DNA of 13,080 nucleotides from JAMIFN01 sp964608575 (GTDB taxonomy: Bacteria > Pseudomonadota > Gammaproteobacteria > Burkholderiales > Burkholderiaceae_C), in NCBI GenBank assembly GCA_964608575.1, contig CAZSPW010000055.1, positions 1-13,080 of the forward strand, given 5' to 3'. Below the pieces are notes generated by a model. That model was not told the origin of the DNA, did not search any database, and saw only the letters and a program-made list of their open reading frames with translations. Numbering within the stretch: the first letter of the stretch is position 1; each line of letters begins with the position of its first letter. The translations under genes were made by a program, and so were the position numbers. Shown piece after piece: positions 1-6,905 of this stretch.

Positions 1-2188
1 GCAGCTCGTCGGCCAGCGCCTTGCGGATCGTGTCTTGAATCAGGCGTTGCATGGGGCGTGCGCCCATGAGTGGATCAAAACCGTTTTTCGCCAAGTGTTT
101 GCGCAGGGCATCGGTAAAAGTGGCTTCCACTTTTTTCGCTTCCAATTGCGTTTCGAGTTGCAGCAGGAATTTATCCACCACACGCAAGATGATGGCTTCA
201 TCGAGCGCGCGGAAGCTGACGATGGCATCTAAGCGGTTACGGAACTCGGGCGTAAACAGGCGTTTGATATCGCCCATTTCGTCGCCGCTTTCGCGCTTAT
301 TGGTAAAGCCGATAGTGGCTTTATTCATGGTTTCCGCGCCCGCATTAGTCGTCATGATGATGATGACATTGCGGAAATCCGCTTTGCGGCCGTTGTTATC
401 GGTCAGCGTGCCGTTGTCCATGACTTGCAGCAGCACATTGAAGATATCAGGGTGGGCTTTTTCAATTTCATCGAGCAGCAAGACGCAATGGGGCTTTTTG
501 CTAATCGCTTCGGTCAATAAGCCACCTTGGTCATAGCCGACATAGCCTGGGGGCGCACCGATCAGGCGGCTGACGGCGTGGCGTTCCATATACTCGCTCA
601 TATCAAAGCGCAACAAATCGATGCCCATGATGTTGGCCAGTTGCTTGGCTGCCTCCGTCTTGCCCACGCCTGTGGGGCCGCTGAACAAGAAAGCGCCAAT
701 CGGCTTATCGGCCTTGCCCAAGCCCGAACGCGCCATTTTCACGGCGGCGGCCAAGGTTTCCAGCGCCTTGTCTTGACCAAAGACTACATTTTTCAGATCG
801 CGTTCCAAGTTTTTCAGCTTGCTGCGATCGTCATTGCTGACGGAAGCGGGCGGAATACGCGCGATTTTGGCGATGATGTCTTCAATTTCGTTGCGACTGA
901 TGATTTTTTTGCGTTTGCTCGCAGGCAGGATGCGTTGCGCTGCGCCTGCCTCATCGATCACATCGATGGCTTTGTCTGGCAAGTGGCGATCATTGATGAA
1001 TTTGGCTGATAGCTCAGCCGCAGCATGCATGGCTGGATTGCTGAACTTAACGCCATGGTGCTCCTCAAAGCGCGATTTGAGCCCTTTGAGAATCTCTACC
1101 GTCTGCTCAACCGTTGGTTCAAGCACATCGACTTTTTGGAAGCGGCGCGACAGCGCAGCATCTTTTTCAAAAATGCCACGATATTCGGTAAAGGTCGTCG
1201 CACCCACGCATTTGAGTTGGCCTGAGGACAGGGCAGGTTTGAGCAAATTGCTGGCATCCAAGGTGCCGCCCGAAGCCGCACCCGCACCGATTAGGGTGTG
1301 GATTTCGTCAATAAACAAAACCGCTTGCGGCTTGTCTTTGAGGGCTTTGAGCACAGCTTTGAGGCGCGCTTCAAAGTCGCCACGGTATTTGGTGCCAGCC
1401 AGCAGGGCGCCCATATCGAGGGAATACACCGTAGCTTCGGCCAAAATTTCAGGCACTGTGCCTTGCGTGATGCGCCAAGCCAAGCCTTCAGCGATTGCAG
1501 TTTTGCCCACGCCAGCTTCGCCCACCAATAGCGGATTGTTCTTGCGCCGGCGGCAGAGGATTTGAATTACACGCTCGACTTCATAGTCCCGTCCGATCAG
1601 CGGGTCGATCTTGCCTTCTTTGGCGTTTTGATTGAGATTGACCGTGTATTGGTCTAGCGGCGAGGCTTTCTCATTGCGCTCTTCGCGCTCTTCGCCTTCG
1701 CCCGCATTGTTTTCACTAGCGGCGGGGTTTTCGCTCGGGGCTTGGCCTTCTGCTTTGCGGATGCCGTGGGCGATGAAATTGACGACATCTAAACGGGATA
1801 CGCCTTGCTGGTGTAGGTAGTACACAGCGTGCGAATCTTTCTCGCCAAAAATAGCCACCAGCACATTGGCGCCGACCACTTCTTTTTTGCCATTGCCTGT
1901 GGATTGCACATGCATGATGGCGCGTTGGATCACGCGCTGAAAGCCCAATGTTGGTTGGGTATCGACATCATCGCTGCCCGCCACTGTGGGGGTGTTGTCG
2001 GTGATGAAAGTGTTTAAGGCTGTGCGCAAATCGGGGATATTGACTGCGCAGGCTTGTAGCACTTCGGTGGCGCTGGGGTTGTCTAACAATGCCAATAGCA
2101 AGTGTTCGACGGTCAAAAATTCGTGTCGCTCTTTGCGTGCTTCCACAAAGGCGGTATGCAGGGTGACTTCGAGTTCTTGCGCAATCAT
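1..2188 (-). CDS. clpA: ATP-dependent Clp protease ATP-binding subunit ClpA, 3' end cut by the window edge
   Basis: AAA+ unfoldase that feeds substrates, including N-degron proteins delivered by ClpS, into the ClpP peptidase in the cytoplasm. About 729 codons are present; E. coli ClpA has 758, so only the last few dozen residues are missing. The order seen is an N-domain (about 1-140, starting MIAQELE), a Glu/Asn-rich linker (about 145-175), a first AAA+ module with Walker A GEAGVGKT (223-230) and Walker B VLFIDE (290-295), and a second module with Walker A GPTGVGKT (504-511) followed by LLLDEIEKAHPD. The two-module layout without a long ClpB-type middle coiled coil, plus the adjacent clpS, separates it from ClpB. 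The ATG at 2186-2188 is preceded by an AAGGAA ribosome binding site five bases upstream. It lies downstream of clpS on the same strand across a 188-base gap that may hold its own promoter. No disruption is visible. Confidence 0.96.
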   Translation of the reverse strand, partial: MIAQELEVTLHTAFVEARKERHEFLTVEHLLLALLDNPSATEVLQACAVNIPDLRTALNTFITDNTPTVAGSDDVDTQPTLGFQRVIQRAIMHVQSTGNGKKEVVGANVLVAIFGEKDSHAVYYLHQQGVSRLDVVNFIAHGIRKAEGQAPSENPAASENNAGEGEEREERNEKASPLDQYTVNLNQNAKEGKIDPLIGRDYEVERVIQILCRRRKNNPLLVGEAGVGKTAIAEGLAWRITQGTVPEILAEATVYSLDMGALLAGTKYRGDFEARLKAVLKALKDKPQAVLFIDEIHTLIGAGAASGGTLDASNLLKPALSSGQLKCVGATTFTEYRGIFEKDAALSRRFQKVDVLEPTVEQTVEILKGLKSRFEEHHGVKFSNPAMHAAAELSAKFINDRHLPDKAIDVIDEAGAAQRILPASKRKKIISRNEIEDIIAKIARIPPASVSNDDRSKLKNLERDLKNVVFGQDKALETLAAAVKMARSGLGKADKPIGAFLFSGPTGVGKTEAAKQLANIMGIDLLRFDMSEYMERHAVSRLIGAPPGYVGYDQGGLLTEAISKKPHCVLLLDEIEKAHPDIFNVLLQVMDNGTLTDNNGRKADFRNVIIIMTTNAGAETMNKATIGFTNKRESGDEMGDIKRLFTPEFRNRLDAIVSFRALDEAIILRVVDKFLLQLETQLEAKKVEATFTDALRKHLAKNGFDPLMGARPMQRLIQDTIRKALADEL

Positions 2189-2232
2189 GGTGCTTCCTTT
2201 CGCCCGCCGTAGATTTGGACAGGTACAGCTTA

Positions 2233-2259
2233 ACTATATAACCGTATTTAGGCGGTAAA
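2233..2259 (-). promoter_or_regulatory. possible clpA promoter in the clpS-clpA intergenic gap
   Basis: Reading the minus strand, a TTTACC hexamer (2259-2254) and a TATAGT hexamer (2238-2233) are separated by 15 bases, about 45 bases upstream of the clpA ATG. The matches to sigma-70 boxes are fair but the spacing is short. The rest of the 2189-2376 gap has a 10-bp palindrome (TCAGGCCTGA, 2364-2373) just after the clpS stop. It has no U-run on the clpS sense strand, so I see no convincing terminator, and read-through from clpS is possible. Confidence 0.3.
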
Positions 2260-2376
2260 AATGCTTTTGCAATCCCGCCCGCATAAAAACGACAATTCTT
2301 TACGCGAACAAGCTTTTTCGTGACAGAGCCAATGCCTATGCAATGCCAGTAGCGCGGCTATTTTTCAGGCCTGAGC

Positions 2377-2742
2377 TTATTCGGGCACAGGCTCACACAC
2401 GCATTGCAATGGATGCCCGGCATGTTGCGCTGCAGCCAAAACTTGCTCGGCTTTGGTTTCGGCAATGTCGCGTGAGTACAGGCCGCAAATGCCGCGCCCT
2501 TGCTCGTGTATCGCCAGCATGATTTGCGTTGCCGCCTCGCGGGTTTTACCAAAAAACTCGACGATAACCTCCACCACAAACTCCATAGGGGTGTAATCGT
2601 CATTGAGCATCACGACCTGATAGCGTTTGGGCGGCTCGACCTTTTGTGTTTGTCGCTCCAATACCACCTGCTCGCCCTGGTCTGGTTCGGACGGGATTTG
2701 CGGCTGAATAGGTGGGGGTAGTGTTTTTTTTCTGGTGGCCAT
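2377..2742 (-). CDS. clpS: ATP-dependent Clp protease adaptor ClpS
   Basis: Adaptor that recognises N-degron substrates (Leu, Phe, Tyr or Trp N-termini) and docks on the ClpA N-domain. The 121-residue product has a flexible Pro/Gln-rich N-terminal tail (1-37) and the ClpS core, starting at YQVVMLNDDYTPMEFVV. By alignment from memory with E. coli ClpS, the N-degron pocket residues are Asn47, Asp48, Asp49, Met53 and His79 (in AIHEQG), and the C-terminal HPLQC strand is present. I chose the ATG at 2740-2742 because it gives a family-sized protein. The open frame continues upstream to 2886 but would then overlap the start of the divergent ogt gene. There is no obvious Shine-Dalgarno sequence at this start. 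The gene precedes clpA on the same strand, the usual arrangement. Confidence 0.95.
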   Translation of the reverse strand: MATRKKTLPPPIQPQIPSEPDQGEQVVLERQTQKVEPPKRYQVVMLNDDYTPMEFVVEVIVEFFGKTREAATQIMLAIHEQGRGICGLYSRDIAETKAEQVLAAAQHAGHPLQCVCEPVPE

Positions 2743-2771
2743 GGCATTGCGCTGCGCGGTTGCGAGGGCCG

Positions 2772-2800
2772 ATTCTAGCGAAAACCCTAGTTTTTGCCTA
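2772..2800 (-). promoter_or_regulatory. probable sigma-70-like promoter for clpS
   Basis: On the minus strand TAGGCA (2800-2795) and TAGAAT (2777-2772) are spaced by exactly 17 bases, with transcription expected near 2765 and a leader of roughly 20 bases. It lies in the 117-base divergent gap between clpS and ogt. I could not pick an equally good promoter for ogt in that gap. Confidence 0.4.
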
Positions 2801-2859
2801 ATACCTGCGCAGCAGCCTTGCGCCTGTTGTGGTGTTCTTGCTGTGTAAAAATCGCTGCC

Positions 2860-3348
2860 ATGCCTCATTCTTTTTATTGCATCCAACCATCTCCCCTAGG
2901 GGATTTACTCTTGGTCGCCCAAGGCGCGGCGCTGACTGATTTGCACATCATCAGCGGTCAATATGTACCTAGGCCGCATGCAGATTGGGTACAGGACGCG
3001 CAGCATCCAGTGCTGCAACAAACCATATCGGAGCTGGGGCAATACTTTGCACGGCAGCGCAGCGCCTTTAGCGTGCCGCTGGCGCCCCAAGGTACGGCTT
3101 TTCAGCAAGCCGCTTGGGCTGCCTTGTTGCAAATCCCTTTTGGCAGCACCATCAGCTATGGTCAGCAGGCGAAAAACATGGGCAAGCCTCAGGCTGTGCG
3201 TGCCGTGGGTGGCGCCAATGGTAAAAACCCGATTGCCATCATCATCCCCTGCCATCGTGTGTTGGGGGCCAATGGTGCGCTCACGGGTTATTCAGGTGGT
3301 ATGGAACACAAGGTGTTTTTGCTGCGGCATGAGGGCGCTTTGCTTTGA
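2860..3348 (+). CDS. ogt: methylated-DNA--[protein]-cysteine S-methyltransferase
   Basis: Suicide repair protein that transfers the alkyl group from O6-alkylguanine (or O4-alkylthymine) in DNA to its own cysteine. The 162-residue product has the N-terminal ribonuclease-H-like domain (about 1-72) and the C-terminal DNA-binding/catalytic domain: GTAFQQAAWAALLQIPFG, the helix-turn-helix SYGQQAKNMGKPQAVRAVG with the conserved Arg114, Asn120, and the active site PCHRV with nucleophile Cys131. No N-terminal AdaA regulatory domain is present, so it is the stand-alone Ogt type rather than Ada. I preferred the ATG at 2860 because the product then begins MPHSFYCIQPSPLG, like the family. An in-frame upstream start at 2794 would add an unrelated 22 residues. 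It is divergent from clpS and convergent with thiC. Confidence 0.92.
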   Translation: MPHSFYCIQPSPLGDLLLVAQGAALTDLHIISGQYVPRPHADWVQDAQHPVLQQTISELGQYFARQRSAFSVPLAPQGTAFQQAAWAALLQIPFGSTISYGQQAKNMGKPQAVRAVGGANGKNPIAIIIPCHRVLGANGALTGYSGGMEHKVFLLRHEGALL

Positions 3349-3358
3349 TGCGCTGATC

Positions 3359-3418
3359 GCCCCCGTGTGGTGCGGGGGCGGGGCGCTTGCAGCGCAGGCA
3401 AGGATCGCAGCCCCTGCC
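3359..3418. terminator. two GC-rich hairpins between convergent ogt and thiC
   Basis: The 72-base convergent gap holds two stem-loops. The first pairs 3359-3365 with 3373-3379 (GCCCCCG/CGGGGGC, 7-base loop). The second pairs 3397-3403 with 3412-3418 (a 7-bp stem with one G-U when read on the thiC strand), directly after the thiC stop. Neither is followed by a clean U-run, although TCTTATTCTTT follows on the ogt strand. They probably slow or stop transcription from both sides, but this is inference from position and structure. Confidence 0.4.
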
Positions 3419-3420
3419 TC

Positions 3421-5349
3421 TTATTCTTTGATGGTTTTTATAGGGATGTAAAACTCCCCGCCTGCAGCGGCAAATTCCTGCGATTTTTCGTTCATGCCCG
3501 CAGCTAAGGCTTCGGCCTCGCTCACGCCCTTGGCAGCGGCAAAATCGCGCACCTCTTGCGTGATTTTCATCGAACAGAATTTGGGGCCGCACATGCTGCA
3601 GAAGTGTGCAGTTTTGCTGGAGTCTTTAGGTAGGGTTTCGTCGTGGAATTCGCGTGCGGTATCGGGATCGAGCCCTAAATTGAATTGATCCTCCCAGCGG
3701 AATTCAAAGCGCGCCTTGCTGATCGCGTCATCACGCGCGCGGGCTGTCGGGTGGCCTTTGGCGACATCGGCGGCGTGGGCAGCGATTTTGTAGGCAATGA
3801 TGCCTTGCTTGACATCGTCGCGATCGGGCAAACCCAAATGCTCTTTGGGCGTGACATAGCACAGCATAGCGGTGCCCATCCAACCTATCATGGCTGCGCC
3901 CACGGCGCTGGCAATGTGGTCGTAGCCTGGGGCAATGTCTATCGTCAAAGGGCCGAGTGTATAAAAAGGCGCTTCGTGGCAGTGCTTCAACTGCTCGGCC
4001 ATGTTTTCCTGGATCATGTGCATGGGCACATGGCCTGGGCCTTCGATCATGGTTTGCACATCGTGCTTCCAGGCGATTTGCGTGAGTTCGCCTAAGGTTT
4101 GCAGTTCGGCAAATTGCGCTTCGTCGTTGGCGTCTGCTGCGCAGCCTGGGCGCAGGCCGTCGCCCAAGCTGAAGGACACATCGTAGGCCTTCATGATCTC
4201 GCAAATCTCTTCGAAATGCGTGTAGAGGAAGCTCTCTTGATGGTGGGCGATACACCATTTGGCCATGATGGAGCCGCCACGGCTGACGATGCCCGTGACG
4301 CGATCAGCCGTGAGGTGGATATAGGGCAGGCGCACGCCGGCGTGGATGGTGAAGTAATCCACGCCTTGTTCAGCTTGTTCGATGAGCGTGTCGCGGAAGA
4401 TTTCCCAAGTCAGGTCTTCGGCTATGCCGCCGACTTTTTCCAGGGCTTGGTAAATCGGCACCGTGCCGATCGGCACGGGCGAGTTGCGCAAAATCCAATC
4501 GCGCGTGGTGTGGATGTTTTTGCCTGTGGACAAATCCATCACATTGTCTGCGCCCCAGCGGATCGACCACACCAGTTTTTCCACTTCTTCCTCGATGCTG
4601 GAAGTCACGGCGGAGTTACCGATATTGGCGTTGATCTTGACGCGGAAATTGCGCCCGATGATCATGGGCTCGACTTCGGGGTGGTTGATATTGGCGGGGA
4701 TGATGGCGCGGCCGCGCGCCACCTCATCGCGCACAAATTCTGGCGTAATGACAGCGGGCAGCTGCGTGCCCAAGCCATTGCCACGGCGGCGCTGCTCGCG
4801 TTTGTCTTGCGCCAAATGCTCGCGCGTCCACTCTAGGCGGCCGTTTTCGCGCAGGGCGATGTATTCCATCTCCGGGGTGATGATGCCTTTGCGCGCATAG
4901 TGCATTTGCGTGACATTCTGCCCTGCTTTGGCGCGACGCGGCTGGCGCTGCAAGCCGGCGGCTTCGGCACGCAGTTGGGCGATGCGCGCGGCCTCGGTGT
5001 CTTCGTTTTTGCCGCCGTCATCCAGCAGGGCGGCGCTGCGGCCTGTGTATAGCTCGGTGTCGCCGCGCTCGGCTATCCATTTTTCGCGCAGCGCGGGCAG
5101 GCCTTGGCGCACATTGATGTTTACCTTGGGGTCGGTGTAAGGGCCTGAAGTGTCGTACACGCTGGCAGTTTTGCCATTGCTGAGCAAAATATCGCGCACC
5201 GGCACCAAAATATCTGCGCGCGAGCCTTGCATATAGGCTTTGTGCGAGCCAGGGAAAGGCGTGCGTGTGATTTGGTTGATTTCGTCCAAACTGCGCTTGG
5301 CAGGGGGGATTTTGCTGGTGGCTGAAGCAGATTCAAAAACGGCGCTCAT
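3421..5349 (-). CDS. thiC: phosphomethylpyrimidine synthase ThiC
   Basis: Radical SAM enzyme that rearranges 5-aminoimidazole ribotide to hydroxymethylpyrimidine phosphate, the pyrimidine half of thiamine. The product is 642 residues, close to the 631 of E. coli. Visible landmarks are the N-terminal ThiC-specific segment with TRTPFPGSHKAYMQGSRADI, the TIM-barrel core with NANIGNSAV, MDLSTGKNIH, HAGVRLPYI and EGPGHVPMHMIQ, and the C-terminal iron-sulfur motif CSMCGPKFC. The cluster ligands are Cys584, Cys587 and Cys592 in the CX2CX4C spacing typical of ThiC rather than the classical CX3CX2C. The ATG at 5349 has AAGGA five bases upstream. A TPP riboswitch lies in its leader, so feedback by thiamine pyrophosphate is expected. 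No other thiamine gene is in the window. The frame is intact. Confidence 0.98.
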   Translation of the reverse strand: MSAVFESASATSKIPPAKRSLDEINQITRTPFPGSHKAYMQGSRADILVPVRDILLSNGKTASVYDTSGPYTDPKVNINVRQGLPALREKWIAERGDTELYTGRSAALLDDGGKNEDTEAARIAQLRAEAAGLQRQPRRAKAGQNVTQMHYARKGIITPEMEYIALRENGRLEWTREHLAQDKREQRRRGNGLGTQLPAVITPEFVRDEVARGRAIIPANINHPEVEPMIIGRNFRVKINANIGNSAVTSSIEEEVEKLVWSIRWGADNVMDLSTGKNIHTTRDWILRNSPVPIGTVPIYQALEKVGGIAEDLTWEIFRDTLIEQAEQGVDYFTIHAGVRLPYIHLTADRVTGIVSRGGSIMAKWCIAHHQESFLYTHFEEICEIMKAYDVSFSLGDGLRPGCAADANDEAQFAELQTLGELTQIAWKHDVQTMIEGPGHVPMHMIQENMAEQLKHCHEAPFYTLGPLTIDIAPGYDHIASAVGAAMIGWMGTAMLCYVTPKEHLGLPDRDDVKQGIIAYKIAAHAADVAKGHPTARARDDAISKARFEFRWEDQFNLGLDPDTAREFHDETLPKDSSKTAHFCSMCGPKFCSMKITQEVRDFAAAKGVSEAEALAAGMNEKSQEFAAAGGEFYIPIKTIKE

Positions 5350-5375
5350 GGCTGTCCTTCTTAAGAGGTTTTTTG

Positions 5376-5409
5376 GCCATTTACCGCGTAAAAACTGCCT
5401 GGGCAGCTA
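5376..5409 (-). repeat. 34-bp dispersed intergenic repeat, copy A
   Basis: Read on the minus strand from 5409 to 5376, this matches 6719-6752 on the plus strand at 30 of 34 positions, with the first 15 bases (TAGCTGCCCAGGCAG) identical. It contains the inverted repeat CTGCC-CA-GGCAG flanked by an A-tract and a T-tract, followed by a CGCG core and TAAAT. It lies in the thiC leader between the aptamer and the start codon. Confidence 0.75.
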
Positions 5410-5433
5410 CTTTTTTAATAGTAAATTAAGTAG
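5390..5433 (-). terminator. thiC leader expression platform: hairpin plus terminator-like stem with U5
   Basis: Downstream of the aptamer on the minus strand, CTACTT (5433-5428) can pair with AAGTAG (5412-5407). This is followed at once by CTGCCCAGGCAG (5406-5395) and five U residues (5394-5390). The second stem is CTGC/GCAG with a 4-base loop, or 5 bp with a 2-base loop. This is short for an intrinsic terminator, so termination control is possible but unproven. Control of translation is the alternative. The terminator-like stem is also the core of a repeat found again at 6719-6752. Confidence 0.4.
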
Positions 5434-5440
5434 TGCTGTG

Positions 5441-5540
5441 CAACTCTTCTTCCGCTGGTGTGAGCCAGATCAAGTTCTGTGGGTTCGGCAGTTTGCACTG
5501 CCATCTCAGCGCCAGCGTTGTATGGCGCGCCCCAGAGTCG
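5441..5540 (-). promoter_or_regulatory. TPP riboswitch (THI element) controlling thiC
   Basis: Reading the minus strand, the conserved THI-box elements appear in order: CGACTCTGGGG at the 5' end, CTGAGAT (5509-5503), GAACCC, CTTGATCTGG with core GATCTGG (5471-5465), ACACCAGCG, and GAAGAAGAGTTG at the 3' end. P1 is a 7-bp helix between 5540-5534 and 5447-5441. The variable P3a arm is a 6-bp stem with a GCAA tetraloop (5502-5487). Thiamine pyrophosphate binding should lower thiC expression, as known for this class. It starts about 45 bases beyond the stop of the upstream gene and ends about 90 bases before the thiC ATG. Confidence 0.96.
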
Positions 5541-5548
5541 TGGCCTGC

Positions 5549-5576
5549 ATCCTACCCGAAAAAATCCCCCTTGAAC
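5549..5576 (-). promoter_or_regulatory. tentative thiC promoter just upstream of the riboswitch
   Basis: TAGGAT (5554-5549, minus strand) ends 8 bases before the first P1 base of the aptamer, where a riboswitch transcript would be expected to start. The matching -35 region (around GTTCAA, 5576-5571) is poor. The position is persuasive; the boxes are not. Confidence 0.25.
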
Positions 5577-5583
5577 TTTTGGT

Positions 5584-5991
5584 TTAATTTTCAGGGAACT
5601 GGCCATCCACATAAAACCAGCGTGATTCCTCTTGCGGCAATGCGCGCACGGTTTGCCGCACAAAGCGACTGATTTCATGCAGGCGCTGGGCGCGGCCATT
5701 GCTGTCGCGGTAACGCGCCACAAATTCCACCACGCCCGCATCGCCTTGCGCGGCCGCAGCCTTCACTTCTAGCCCCAGCCATTTCACGGCATCCAGCTCT
5801 AAATCACCAGGCGCAGTGCTGGGGTGCCAAGTGGCCAATAAATAATCCAGCAGACCCAAGACATAGGCGCTGTAACGCGAACGCATCAAGGCTTCGGGCG
5901 TGGGGGCTGCTTGGCCGCCATGCCAAGGCTGGCAGCAATTGGCGTAAGGCAAATCAGAGCCGCAGGGGCAAAGGTGGGGTGCTTTTTTCAT
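5584..5991 (-). CDS. YchJ-family (UPF0225) SEC-C metal-binding motif protein
   Basis: Product of 135 residues with an N-terminal SEC-C zinc-binding motif, CPCGSDLPYANCC (about residues 6-18). An NTF2-like domain follows, recognisable by LMRSRYSAYVLGLLDYLLATWHPST and the C-terminal SRFVR...RWFYVDG. This matches the YchJ family, whose biochemical role is not established; the SEC-C motif in SecA binds zinc and SecB or ribosomes. The second, C-terminal SEC-C motif of E. coli YchJ is absent; the protein ends shortly after the FYVDG strand. The ATG at 5989-5991 begins directly before the SEC-C motif. The frame stays open to 6072 but would overlap the preceding gene, and no good ribosome binding site decides the point. 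It lies 11 bases after the GST gene on the same strand, so the two are probably co-transcribed. Confidence 0.85.
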   Translation of the reverse strand: MKKAPHLCPCGSDLPYANCCQPWHGGQAAPTPEALMRSRYSAYVLGLLDYLLATWHPSTAPGDLELDAVKWLGLEVKAAAAQGDAGVVEFVARYRDSNGRAQRLHEISRFVRQTVRALPQEESRWFYVDGQFPEN

Positions 5992-6002
5992 AGAGGCGGC
6001 GA

Positions 6003-6698
6003 TTATCGGGCGCGGCGATAAGGCTCGTAGGCAGGCAAAAAATCGGCTTCGGCGCGCGCAGCGGCGATCCACGCGCCTATGGCGGGGTGGGCCATGATGC
6101 GATCGCGGTAGGCCGCTGCTTCTGCCTGAAGCGGTAGGCCATAAGTTTGCAGGCGCAGCACAGCCGGTGCGAAATAAGCGTCCGCCGCCGAAAATGCGCC
6201 TAATAAATAGCCACCTGCGTGTTGCGCAGCGAGGCCAAAAATTTGATTCAGGCGTGCCACATCGGCACGCACGGCGGCATTTTCGGCATAAATTTTGTGC
6301 CCTGCCGTGCGCAAATCAGCCTCGATATTCATACCGCAATGGGTGCGCAGATCGCCAAAACCACTGTGCATTTCAGCACACAGGCTGCGGCCCAAGGCGC
6401 GTAAAGCGCGGTCTTGCGGCCACAGGGCTTTTTCGGGGAATTTTTCTGCCAAGTATTCACTGATGGCTAGGCTGTCCCAAATGGCTAAGCTGCCATCGCG
6501 TAGCAGTGGGACTTTTGCTGGCGGCAAGGCTGCGATGCCGTGCTGCTGCAAAGCTTGGGATAAAGCTGGAGGCAATTGCGCGTCTAGGCGGATACATACT
6601 TCTTCAAAAGCAATATCAAAAGCACGGAGCAAAACCCAAGGCCGCATAGACCAAGGCGAATAATTGCGGTTGCCGATGAATAGCTGTAGAGCTTGCAT
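6003..6698 (-). CDS. glutathione S-transferase family protein
   Basis: Cytoplasmic GST-fold protein of 231 residues. The N-terminal thioredoxin-like domain begins LFIGNRNYSPWSMRPWVLL, with Ser14 in the position of the catalytic serine/tyrosine. It contains the cis-proline region KVPLL (Pro64) and the glutathione gamma-glutamyl binding pair Asp75-Ser76 in WDSLAISEYLAEKFP. The C-terminal helical domain contains the GAFSAADAYFAPAVLRLQTYG segment, the usual N-capping-box region of GSTs. The NYSPWSMRPW opening resembles the YfcF-like group, but the substrate cannot be read from sequence. The ATG at 6698 has GGAAAGG just upstream. An in-frame upstream start exists at 6719, without such a site. It is the first gene of a probable two-gene unit with the YchJ-like gene. 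Confidence 0.88.
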   Translation of the reverse strand: MQALQLFIGNRNYSPWSMRPWVLLRAFDIAFEEVCIRLDAQLPPALSQALQQHGIAALPPAKVPLLRDGSLAIWDSLAISEYLAEKFPEKALWPQDRALRALGRSLCAEMHSGFGDLRTHCGMNIEADLRTAGHKIYAENAAVRADVARLNQIFGLAAQHAGGYLLGAFSAADAYFAPAVLRLQTYGLPLQAEAAAYRDRIMAHPAIGAWIAAARAEADFLPAYEPYRRAR

Positions 6699-6718
6699 AC
6701 CTTTCCTTTCAAAAACCA

Positions 6719-6752
6719 TAGCTGCCCAGGCAGATTTTGCGCGTTAAATTGC
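6719..6752 (+). repeat. 34-bp dispersed intergenic repeat, copy B
   Basis: Second copy of the repeat in the thiC leader, in opposite orientation, 30 of 34 bases identical. It begins 21 bases upstream of the GST start codon, in the 207-base divergent gap between GST and the CobW-type gene. Read on the GST strand it gives CTGCCTGGGCAG followed a few bases later by five T residues. Confidence 0.75.
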
Positions 6753-6827
6753 AGAAATTGCTTTGATTTACAAGCTGAAAGATAAGGGCAAACGGCCTGG
6801 TGCGGCTGGGTTTTCTCAGTGTAGCCC

Positions 6828-6833
6828 TACAAT
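6828..6833 (+). promoter_or_regulatory. candidate -10 box for the CobW-type GTPase gene
   Basis: TACAAT (followed by C) is a good -10 hexamer 72 bases upstream of the ATG at 6906. The expected -35 region (around 6804-6812) is GC-rich and a poor match, so an activator or a different start is possible. Confidence 0.25.
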
Positions 6834-6857
6834 CGCCTGCCATATTTTTGGCGTGCC

Positions 6858-6871
6858 CAAGGCGCGCCTTG
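6858..6871. promoter_or_regulatory. 14-bp perfect palindrome upstream of the CobW-type gene, possible operator
   Basis: CAAGGCGCGCCTTG is a perfect inverted repeat ending 34 bases before the ATG and about 25 bases downstream of the candidate -10 box. A dimeric repressor site or a small RNA hairpin would both fit. It does not resemble the AT-rich Zur box expected for zinc control. Confidence 0.25.
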
Positions 6872-6905
6872 CTGCGCTACCGTCGCGCTTTTTTTGGGGT
6901 CACTT

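Noticed and set aside
51..1565. Long plus-strand open frames opposite clpA
   Set aside because: They mirror the codon structure of clpA, match no family I recognise, and lack ribosome binding sites.
2364..2373. Palindrome TCAGGCCTGA after clpS as a terminator
   Set aside because: It has no loop, and A residues rather than U follow on the clpS sense strand.
4099..4836. A 245-codon plus-strand open frame opposite thiC
   Set aside because: Antisense shadow of a fully recognisable thiC; no family motifs in its translation.
5395..5406. CTGCCTGGGCAG as a Neisseriales-type DNA uptake sequence
   Set aside because: It shares only a CTGCCTG core with some uptake dialects, the copies lack the rest of the 12-mer, and only two occur here, against many per window in uptake-rich genomes.
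5992..6072. An upstream start for the YchJ-like protein, extending it by 27 residues
   Set aside because: It would overlap the end of the GST gene and add residues unlike the family, whose members begin just before the SEC-C motif.
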